From Burkholderiaceae bacterium (GTDB lineage: Bacteria; Pseudomonadota; Gammaproteobacteria; Burkholderiales; Burkholderiaceae): 6,657 nucleotides of DNA. The position numbers and the translations under genes are program-made. The notes under the pieces are model-generated. The model did not search any database, had not been told where the DNA came from, and was given only the letters and a program-made list of their open reading frames with translations. Positions 1-5,709 of this stretch are shown here, one piece after another. Location of the stretch: assembly GCA_947461805.1 (NCBI GenBank), contig CANHMJ010000078.1, forward strand, positions 1 through 6,657, read 5' to 3'. How positions within the stretch are numbered: position 1 is the stretch's first letter; each line of letters begins with the position of its first letter.

Positions 1-1
1 A

Positions 2-1576
2 CTTAATGGTCGCCTGAGTTTAAAAAGCAATGCGGATCCTAAAAGTGGGGGCAGCGCCATTAGTTGGTCCGGTCAAATTGGTGAGCGTATTTTTATGCAA
101 GGCAGCTCTGCTGCTGGAACCCCAATACGACAAGCCTACAGCATTGGCCTGCCGGCCACCCTGCCTCAGAATGGCATCGCTTTTGGGATCAATGCCAATG
201 AGCTTGATCTCGATGCCTGGTATGGATTTTTCAAATCAAGTCCAGCAATTGATGTAGCCACAAAAAGAGGGGGTGAACCCACCCCATCACAATACGCCGA
301 TGGTAATGTGCCAGTAGAAATCACTGCCCAAGTAAAAAAACTAACACTACTCAATCGCCTTTGGTCTGATATGCAATTAAGCGCAAATCAAAAAGACGCG
401 CAACTGCAGTTGCAAATCACATCGCCACAGGTAGCAGGGCAAATTCAGTGGCAAGCCAAGAAAAAAATGGATGTTGCGGGGCAGCTGAGCGGCAAGCTAA
501 GCGCCCTGCGTATTCCGGAAATCATGGAATCTGCCGTCACTATTAATCCAGCAACCAAACGGCAAGAGCTACTTCAGATGTCGGTAAGCGAATTACCAAA
601 TATCAATGTGGCCATCGATGACTTTCAATATGGTGACAAGTCTCTTGGTAAGGTAAGCCTTAAAGCAAGCCGCTTACCCAATGCTTTGGTTATTAATAAT
701 CTGCAGGTTGCTAATCCGCAAGACACCACCACCATTAGTGGGGTATGGCGCGGAAAAAATGATGCCCAAAAAGAGCGTGCTGAGATTGATATTACGATGG
801 CGATTGCCGATCTTGGCCCCATTGCAGCCCGTTGGGGTAACCCCAAATCAATCGAAGGCGGCGACGGTAACATTAGCGGAAAATTAGCCTGGAATGGCTC
901 GGTATTTCAGCCCCAACTTCCTACCCTCAACGGCAAGATCAATGTTGCGCTCGAAAAAGGCCGCCTCTTAAAGGTCGACACTACTGCCGCTAAATTGTTT
1001 AGCGTGCTGAGCCTACAAAGTCTCTTGCGCTTTGCCACCCTAGACTTGCAAGGCAGTCTTGGAACGGTGGTATCCCAAGGGACTGCCTTTAAAACCATAA
1101 CGGGTGATTTTGCAGTCAACAATGGAATTGCCAAAACAGATAATTTTTTGCTGCAACTCGATCAGGCCCGCGTTGTCATAGCAGGCTCTATTGATGCTCC
1201 CAAAGAAAATCAGGATTTACGTATTACGGTTTTTCCTAGTATTGATGCAACCTCCGGCGCCTTGGCTGTATTTGCGATTAATCCGATTGCTGGACTAGGC
1301 GCTTTAATTGGGCAATACCTCGTAACCAATCGAATCAACAAAGCAATGCAGTCCGATTATTTAGTTCAAGGCTCCTGGACAGATCCTGAAATTATTCCCC
1401 TCAACCAGCAGGGCCAGCCCTTGGACCCCAAAGTGCTTGATGGTATTCGGACGAAGGGTCTACTCAAAGAACAGACGAAACCAAGCGCACCCAGTCCAAA
1501 TGCCCCTGATCCGGCCGGCAAGCAAAGTGCAATTGAGTCCCTCACTGGTTTTGGTGTAATCGCCACCCCTAATTAA
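2..1576 (+). CDS. yhdP: YhdP family AsmA-like envelope protein, C-terminal part (5' end outside window)
   Basis: The reading frame is open from base 2 and ends at TAA 1574-1576, giving 524 residues. Residues before the first internal ATG (base 95) read as normal protein (LNGRLSLKSNADPKSGG...), so that ATG is not the start and the gene begins upstream. Family proteins are usually well over 1,000 residues, so this is roughly the last third or more. The C-terminal half has the AsmA/YhdP signature: a repeated beta-rich pattern, a 'GRLLKVDTTAAKLFSVLSLQ' segment (about nt 956-1015), 'NGIAKTDNFLLQLDQARVVI' (about nt 1121-1180), a hydrophobic Gly/Ala-rich helix near nt 1256-1320, and the closing 'GSWTDPEIIP' (nt 1370-1399), followed by a Pro/Gln-rich tail. 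Known role in E. coli: an inner-membrane-anchored bridge protein that, redundantly with TamB and YdbH, moves phospholipid to the outer membrane. The N-terminal anchor is not visible here. Family assignment is confident; function is by homology. Confidence 0.88.
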   Translation, partial: LNGRLSLKSNADPKSGGSAISWSGQIGERIFMQGSSAAGTPIRQAYSIGLPATLPQNGIAFGINANELDLDAWYGFFKSSPAIDVATKRGGEPTPSQYADGNVPVEITAQVKKLTLLNRLWSDMQLSANQKDAQLQLQITSPQVAGQIQWQAKKKMDVAGQLSGKLSALRIPEIMESAVTINPATKRQELLQMSVSELPNINVAIDDFQYGDKSLGKVSLKASRLPNALVINNLQVANPQDTTTISGVWRGKNDAQKERAEIDITMAIADLGPIAARWGNPKSIEGGDGNISGKLAWNGSVFQPQLPTLNGKINVALEKGRLLKVDTTAAKLFSVLSLQSLLRFATLDLQGSLGTVVSQGTAFKTITGDFAVNNGIAKTDNFLLQLDQARVVIAGSIDAPKENQDLRITVFPSIDATSGALAVFAINPIAGLGALIGQYLVTNRINKAMQSDYLVQGSWTDPEIIPLNQQGQPLDPKVLDGIRTKGLLKEQTKPSAPSPNAPDPAGKQSAIESLTGFGVIATPN

Positions 1577-1624
1577 AGTAAAGCAGTACGATTGAAGCAT
1601 TCCTACTTTTAACTGATTTCGCAT

Positions 1625-2440
1625 ATGTCAGAACTGCGTGTTTGTTCGATTCAGATGGTGTCTACACCCCTGCTGCAAGAAAATCTCGATCGGGCGGCGC
1701 ATTGGGTTGCACAAGCTGCTGCAACTGGTGCCAGGCTTGTTCTGCTACCAGAATATTTTTGCCTGATGGGCTTGGTCGATACCGATAAGGTTAGGGTCAG
1801 AGAAAAATTGGGTCATGGCCCAATCCAAGAGCGCCTATCCAGCCTTGCAAAACAGTACGCTATTTTTTTAGTTGCCGGCACCATTCCACTGGAGTGCAGC
1901 GATCCAAGTAAGGTGCTCAATACAACCTTGGTATTCGATCCAGATGGTGTACAAATTGCACGCTACGACAAAATCCATTTGTTCGGATTTCAGACAAACG
2001 AAGAGCGCTATCAGGAGTCGGAAACGATTGCGCCTGGCGATCAACCTGGGAGTGTGTCGATTTTAGTTGCGGGGGTAGAGTGGCGCTTTGGTTTGAGCAT
2101 TTGTTATGACTTGCGCTTTCCCGAACTCTATCGTGCGATTGGATTGGTGGATTGCCACCTCATTCCAGCCGCCTTTACCTACACCACTGGAAAAGACCAT
2201 TGGGATATCTTGTTGCGCGCCAGGGCCATTGAAAACCAATGCTATGTCTTGGCATCAGCCCAAGGAGGACTTCATCAGAATCAGCGCCGCACCTGGGGCA
2301 ATACGATGCTGATTGACCCATGGGGCCAAGTTATTGCTTCCCTAGATCAAGGCGAGGGATTGGTACACGGTATCCTCAGCAAAGAACAGTTAAACGCGGT
2401 ACGCTCTAAATTACCTGCATTACACCACCGCACAATGTGA
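1625..2440 (+). CDS. Nit-family carbon-nitrogen hydrolase (likely deaminated glutathione amidase)
   Basis: This 271-residue protein has the nitrilase-superfamily fold over its full length, and the catalytic Glu-Lys-Cys triad is intact: E43 in LLPEYF, K116 in RYDKIHLF and C160 in SICYDLRFPE. The YDKIHLF and CYDLRFPELYR motifs, and the later 'WDILLRARAIENQCYV' segment (residues 193-208), are typical of the Nit1/NitFhit branch. That branch is known to hydrolyse the amide of deaminated glutathione, a transaminase side product, to 2-oxoglutarate and Cys-Gly (metabolite repair in the cytosol). The exact substrate is inferred; a general omega-amidase is the main alternative. There is no signal peptide. 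ATG 1625 fits the family N-terminus (ELRVCSIQM). No Shine-Dalgarno sequence is visible in the AT-rich 48-bp gap after yhdP. The gene is followed 22 bp later by tldD in the same direction, a neighbourhood I recall from other betaproteobacteria. Confidence 0.9.
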   Translation: MSELRVCSIQMVSTPLLQENLDRAAHWVAQAAATGARLVLLPEYFCLMGLVDTDKVRVREKLGHGPIQERLSSLAKQYAIFLVAGTIPLECSDPSKVLNTTLVFDPDGVQIARYDKIHLFGFQTNEERYQESETIAPGDQPGSVSILVAGVEWRFGLSICYDLRFPELYRAIGLVDCHLIPAAFTYTTGKDHWDILLRARAIENQCYVLASAQGGLHQNQRRTWGNTMLIDPWGQVIASLDQGEGLVHGILSKEQLNAVRSKLPALHHRTM

Positions 2441-2462
2441 TTTTTTGAAAGACACTGCATTT

Positions 2463-3947
2463 ATGAATGATGTTCACATGCCGACTGATTGGACCAAACC
2501 CAAACAACAGGAAGACTTGCTACAAATAGCAAAGTCAATATTGCTTGAGCCCAGCGGCCTCACAGAATCGGATTTGCATGATACTTTTGGGGTGATGTAC
2601 GCCCATCGTCTAGATGATGCCGATGTGTATTTTCAGCACACACGCAATGAAAGCTGGAGCTTGGAAGAGGGCATCGTTAAATCCGGTAGCTTCAGCATTG
2701 ATCAGGGCGTTGGTGTACGCGCAATTTACGGTGACAAAACCGCGTTTGCCTATTCGGATGAAATCAATCTACCCGCTCTACTCAAGTCAGCTAAAGCGAC
2801 CCGAGTAATCGGCCCTACCGGTGGCAAGCAGGCCCTTGCCAGGACCGTATCGACTCCGGTCGCCAACTCCTTGTACTCCGGCTTAAATCCACTCGACTCC
2901 TTAAGCCCAACAGACAAGATCGCCTTACTTGAAGCAATTGAGCGTCGCGCCAAAGCGCGGGACCACCGAATCATTCAGGTGATGGCCAGCCTGGCCGGCG
3001 AATTTGATGTGGTGCTGGTGATGCGCGCCAATGGCTTGCTTGCAGCGGATATAAGGCCACTTGTGCGGGTTTCGGTGCATGTGATTGCGGAACAAAATGG
3101 GCGTCGCGAATCAGGTTCCGCAGGTGGCGGTGCGCGCCATGATTACGGATATTTCACATCCGACCTAGTTAACCACTGGGTAGATGAAGCCGTCGATAGC
3201 GCACTACTCAATCTAGAGTCACGCCCCGCTCCTGCCGGTCCGATGACCGTTGTCATGGGGCCAGGATGGCCCGGCGTTTTGTTGCACGAAGCCATTGGTC
3301 ATGGCCTGGAAGGTGACTTTAATCGCAAGGGATCCTCTGCTTTTGCAGGCCGTATCGGCCAACGGGTGGCTGCCAAGGGAGTTACGGTTGTCGACGATGG
3401 CACCCTCAGCGGGCGACGTGGCTCCCTGAATATTGATGACGAAGGCACGCCAACCCAATGCACTACCTTGATTGAGGATGGCATTCTTAAAGGCTACATT
3501 CAAGACACTTTGAATGCCCGGCTCATGAAAATGCCGCCGACTGGCAATGGTCGGCGCGAGAGTTTTGCCTCCTTACCCATGCCACGCATGACCAATACCT
3601 ACATGCTGGCCGGCAAAGAAGATCCCCAAGAAATCCTGGCCAGCATCAAACGCGGACTGTATGCGGTCAACTTTGGTGGCGGGCAGGTGGACATTACCAG
3701 CGGGAAATTTGTCTTTTCTGCATCGGAGGCCTACTGGGTCGAAAACGGCAAAATTCAATACCCCGTTAAGGGCGCCACGATTATTGGCAACGGCCCAGAG
3801 TCCTTAAAACAGGTCTCCATGATTGGTAATGACCTCAAACTGGACAGTGGGGTGGGCGTTTGCGGCAAGGAGGGCCAGAGCGTGCCAGTAGGCGTCGGCC
3901 AGCCAACCCTAAGGATTGATGGCATGACTGTAGGGGGCACGGCCTAA
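2463..3947 (+). CDS. tldD: TldD zinc metalloprotease subunit
   Basis: This 494-residue protein is close to E. coli TldD (481 residues) along its whole length. It carries the zinc motif HEAIGH (residues 275-280) inside GVLLHEAIGHGLEGDFNR and the third metal ligand, C467, in GVCGKEGQSVPVGVGQPTL. The 'FGGGQVDITSGKFVFS' block (residues 404-419) and the C-terminal TVGGTA are also conserved. In E. coli, TldD pairs with TldE (PmbA) in a heterodimeric protease that degrades unfolded peptides, matures microcin B17 and acts on the CcdA antitoxin. The partner gene is not in this window. Start choice: the frame also has TTG at 2445, only 4 bp after the Nit stop, and ATG at 2478. I chose ATG 2463 because GAAAG (2447-2451) gives it a weak upstream purine-rich site. 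ATG 2478 is also plausible, since E. coli TldD starts near that point in the alignment. Product assignment is very secure; the start is not. Confidence 0.95.
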   Translation: MNDVHMPTDWTKPKQQEDLLQIAKSILLEPSGLTESDLHDTFGVMYAHRLDDADVYFQHTRNESWSLEEGIVKSGSFSIDQGVGVRAIYGDKTAFAYSDEINLPALLKSAKATRVIGPTGGKQALARTVSTPVANSLYSGLNPLDSLSPTDKIALLEAIERRAKARDHRIIQVMASLAGEFDVVLVMRANGLLAADIRPLVRVSVHVIAEQNGRRESGSAGGGARHDYGYFTSDLVNHWVDEAVDSALLNLESRPAPAGPMTVVMGPGWPGVLLHEAIGHGLEGDFNRKGSSAFAGRIGQRVAAKGVTVVDDGTLSGRRGSLNIDDEGTPTQCTTLIEDGILKGYIQDTLNARLMKMPPTGNGRRESFASLPMPRMTNTYMLAGKEDPQEILASIKRGLYAVNFGGGQVDITSGKFVFSASEAYWVENGKIQYPVKGATIIGNGPESLKQVSMIGNDLKLDSGVGVCGKEGQSVPVGVGQPTLRIDGMTVGGTA

Positions 3948-3953
3948 TCAGCT

Positions 3954-3959
3954 TAAAAT
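3954..3959 (+). promoter_or_regulatory. Candidate -10 element (TAAAAT) for a leaderless aroG transcript
   Basis: TAAAAT matches the sigma70 -10 consensus at five of six positions. It lies in the short gap after the tldD stop, and six bases separate it from ATG 3966. Transcription would then begin at that A. No good -35 is visible 16-18 bp upstream, which falls in the end of tldD. Its first three bases are also an in-frame TAA that bars any aroG start upstream of 3960. The same arrangement recurs at two other starts in the window, which raises my confidence. It could still be chance in an AT-rich gap, with aroG read only as part of the upstream operon. Confidence 0.4.
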
Positions 3960-3965
3960 ATGACC

Positions 3966-5087
3966 ATGAGTAATCGAACCAACATCACCCCCGAAAACTG
4001 GTATGCCAGCGTGGATAAAACCTCGGATACCGACGACCAGCGTATTCACAACATTACGGTATTGCCGCCGCCAGAACACTTGATTCGTTTTTTTCCGATT
4101 GCTGGAACAGCGATTGAAAAATTAATCAGCCAAACGCGCAGCAAAATTCGTAACTTGATCCATGGCAAAGATGATCGACTTTTAGTCATCATTGGCCCGT
4201 GCTCTATTCATGATCCTAGTGCAGCGCTCGAGTATTGCCAGCGTCTCTTGGCCGAACGCAAGCGCTTTTCGGGTGAATTGGAAATCGTCATGCGGGTCTA
4301 TTTTGAAAAACCCCGCACTACCGTTGGCTGGAAGGGTTTAATTAACGACCCGTATCTTGATGAAAGTTTCCGCATCGAAGAAGGACTGCGAATTGCACGC
4401 CAGGTGTTAATGGAAATTAATCGCATGGGCATGCCTGCGGGTAGCGAATTTTTAGACGTCATCTCGCCGCAATACATCGCCGATTTAATTTCCTGGGGAG
4501 CCATTGGTGCTCGCACCACCGAGAGCCAAGTTCACCGCGAACTCGCCTCTGGTTTATCCGCCCCCATTGGGTTTAAAAACGGCACGGACGGCAATATCCG
4601 CATTGCCACCGATGCAATTCAGGCAGCGCGCAGGGCGCACCACTTTTTATCGGTGCACAAGAATGGTCAAGTTGCAATCGTTGAAACCAACGGCAACAAA
4701 GATTGCCATGTCATTCTGCGCGGCGGTAAAGAGCCAAACTACGAAGCGAAATTCGTGACCGCTGCTTGTCAGGAGCTCGAGGCAGCAAAACTGCCCGCTA
4801 GCCTCATGGTTGACTTATCGCACGCCAACTCTAGCAAACAACACGAGCGTCAAATTACCGTTGCCGATGACATCGCAAAACAAATTGAATCTGGCTCACG
4901 CCACATCTTTGGTGTCATGATTGAAAGTCACCTCAACGGCGGCGCCCAAAAATTTACTCCTGGAAAAGATGATGCTAGCGCCCTTGAATACGGCAAGAGC
5001 ATTACCGATGCCTGCATCAATTGGGATGATTCTGTACGGGTTTTAGAGCGCTTAGCGCAAGCCGTTAAGAAACGTCGACGCGGCTAA
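3966..5087 (+). CDS. aroG: 3-deoxy-7-phosphoheptulonate (DAHP) synthase, class I alpha (AroG type)
   Basis: The enzyme condenses phosphoenolpyruvate and erythrose 4-phosphate to DAHP, the first step of the shikimate pathway to aromatic amino acids (cytosol). It has 373 residues from ATG 3966, or 375 from ATG 3960. Counting from 3966, the four metal ligands known from E. coli AroG (C61, H268, E302, D326) are C79 in IGPCSIHD, H286 in SHANSSK, E320 in IESHL and D348 in GKSITDAC. PEP-binding R110 and K115 lie in MRVYFEKPRTT. S229 in FLSVHK matches AroG S211, the position that is Ser in Phe-inhibited and Gly in Tyr-inhibited enzymes, so feedback by phenylalanine is inferred. Relative to AroG there are about 18-20 extra N-terminal residues and a 4-residue insertion between the third and fourth metal ligands. 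I prefer ATG 3966 because of the -10-like TAAAAT six bases before it. There is no Shine-Dalgarno sequence. Confidence 0.94.
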   Translation: MSNRTNITPENWYASVDKTSDTDDQRIHNITVLPPPEHLIRFFPIAGTAIEKLISQTRSKIRNLIHGKDDRLLVIIGPCSIHDPSAALEYCQRLLAERKRFSGELEIVMRVYFEKPRTTVGWKGLINDPYLDESFRIEEGLRIARQVLMEINRMGMPAGSEFLDVISPQYIADLISWGAIGARTTESQVHRELASGLSAPIGFKNGTDGNIRIATDAIQAARRAHHFLSVHKNGQVAIVETNGNKDCHVILRGGKEPNYEAKFVTAACQELEAAKLPASLMVDLSHANSSKQHERQITVADDIAKQIESGSRHIFGVMIESHLNGGAQKFTPGKDDASALEYGKSITDACINWDDSVRVLERLAQAVKKRRRG

Positions 5088-5101
5088 ACCGGCAGCGATC
5101 A

Positions 5102-5138
5102 CTCTGGATCAATCGGATTTATTCTGATTCTTCCAGAG
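5102..5138 (+). terminator. Two-part hairpin at the aroG 3' end (atypical terminator or mRNA 3' stem)
   Basis: An outer 7-bp stem (5102-5108 with 5132-5138) encloses a 2x2 internal loop. An inner 7-bp stem follows (5111-5117 with 5123-5129, one G-U pair) around a 5-nt loop. It begins 14 bases after the aroG stop and overlaps the last codons and stop of the convergent adenosyltransferase gene. No T tract follows on either strand, so it is not a canonical Rho-independent terminator. In the plus-strand RNA the inner stem has a G-U wobble, while in the minus-strand RNA the same position is an A-C mismatch. Folding therefore favours the aroG transcript. It may block 3' exonucleases or help Rho-dependent ending; that is inference. 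Confidence 0.35.
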
Positions 5139-5675
5139 AATGTCCTGCCCACCAGCAGCGCGATTGAAGACCCGCGCCAAAACAAACAGCAAATCCGATA
5201 AGCGATTCACGTACTGACGCGGCGAGTCGTGCAAGGTATCGTGCCAACCGAGCTTGACGATCGATCGCTCGGCGCGACGACAAACCGTTCTACACACATG
5301 GGCCTGCGCAGCAGCACGAGTCCCGCCTGGAAGAATAAATTCAGTTAAAGGGGGGAGCGTTTCGTTGTAGTGCTTTAGCCAAGCATCCAACTGCGCCACT
5401 TGCTCTGCTTTGAGTAAGGTGTAATTAGGTATACACAACTCCCCACCCAAATCAAATAAGTCATGCTGCACCCGCAAAAAGAGCGTCTGTATTTCACTGG
5501 CAATCGATTCCGGGATGGCCTCGGTCATCAAAACCCCAATTTCGGAGTTGAGCTCATCTACGTCGCCCATCGCGCAAATGCGCAAATGGTCCTTTTCAAC
5601 CCGGCTGCCATCGCCCAAACCCGTCATGCCGGCATCACCGGTTCGTGTTGTAATTTTTGAAAGTCGATTTCCCAT
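5109..5675 (-). CDS. PduO-type ATP:cob(I)alamin adenosyltransferase
   Basis: The enzyme transfers the adenosyl group of ATP to the cobalt of cob(I)alamin to form adenosylcobalamin, the coenzyme B12 form, in the cytosol. Its 188 residues are the usual length for a single-domain PduO/MMAB enzyme. The N-terminal ATP-binding segment KITTRTGDAGMTGLGDG (residues 7-23) is present, as are DVDELNSEIG (38-47), FILPGG (113-118), the CRRAER helix (132-137) with the Arg/Glu residues of the active site, and YVNRLSDLLFVLAR (155-168). The start is forced: upstream of ATG 5675 the frame meets a TAG about 21 bases away with no start codon between. It is convergent with aroG (21-bp gap) and divergent from glcD (34-bp gap). 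The B12-dependent enzyme it serves is not in the window. Whether the host makes or only salvages B12 cannot be told from here. Confidence 0.94.
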   Translation of the reverse strand: MGNRLSKITTRTGDAGMTGLGDGSRVEKDHLRICAMGDVDELNSEIGVLMTEAIPESIASEIQTLFLRVQHDLFDLGGELCIPNYTLLKAEQVAQLDAWLKHYNETLPPLTEFILPGGTRAAAQAHVCRTVCRRAERSIVKLGWHDTLHDSPRQYVNRLSDLLFVLARVFNRAAGGQDILWKNQNKSD

Positions 5676-5681
5676 GAACTG

Positions 5682-5687
5682 ATTATA
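5682..5687 (-). promoter_or_regulatory. Candidate -10 element (TATAAT) for a leaderless adenosyltransferase transcript
   Basis: On the minus strand this is a perfect TATAAT. The six bases CAGTTC separate it from ATG 5675, so transcription would start at or next to the start codon. No Shine-Dalgarno sequence lies before the ATG. No clear -35 is visible; it would sit at about 5704-5710, over the glcD start codon. The perfect hexamer in a 34-bp divergent gap makes it the best promoter candidate in the window. Confidence 0.55.
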
Positions 5688-5697
5688 GGTAAATGGC

Positions 5698-5703
5698 TAA
5701 AAT
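5698..5703 (+). promoter_or_regulatory. Candidate -10 element (TAAAAT) for a leaderless glcD transcript
   Basis: TAAAAT is followed by the six bases GGAACG and then ATG 5710, the same spacing as at the aroG and adenosyltransferase starts. A weak -35-like TGAACT (three of six consensus bases) lies at 5675-5680 with 17-bp spacing. The hexamer forms half of a near-perfect direct repeat (TAAATGG at 5690-5696, TAAAATGG at 5698-5705). It lies back to back with the opposing -10, so polymerase could hardly occupy both promoters at once. Confidence 0.45.
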
Positions 5704-5709
5704 GGAACG

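Noticed and set aside
30..257. 75-residue frame with a hydrophobic N-terminus at the window start
   Set aside because: It overlaps the continuous yhdP frame that is open from base 2. The hydrophobic look comes from frame-shifted reading.
1573..1612. Possible hairpin after yhdP (TTAAAGTA with TACTTTTAA)
   Set aside because: The stem is almost all A-T with a bulge and a 23-nt loop, and no T tract follows the second arm. Too weak to call a terminator, and the downstream gene is likely co-transcribed.
1592..1620. Possible promoter before the Nit gene (TTGAAG at 1592-1597)
   Set aside because: The -35-like hexamer matches four of six, but no acceptable -10 lies 16-18 bp downstream. The hexamer six bases before the ATG (CTGATT) matches only two of six.
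3219..3503. 94-residue antisense open frame opposite the tldD zinc-motif region
   Set aside because: The sense strand here carries HEAIGH and its flanking conserved blocks, and the antisense product resembles nothing known.
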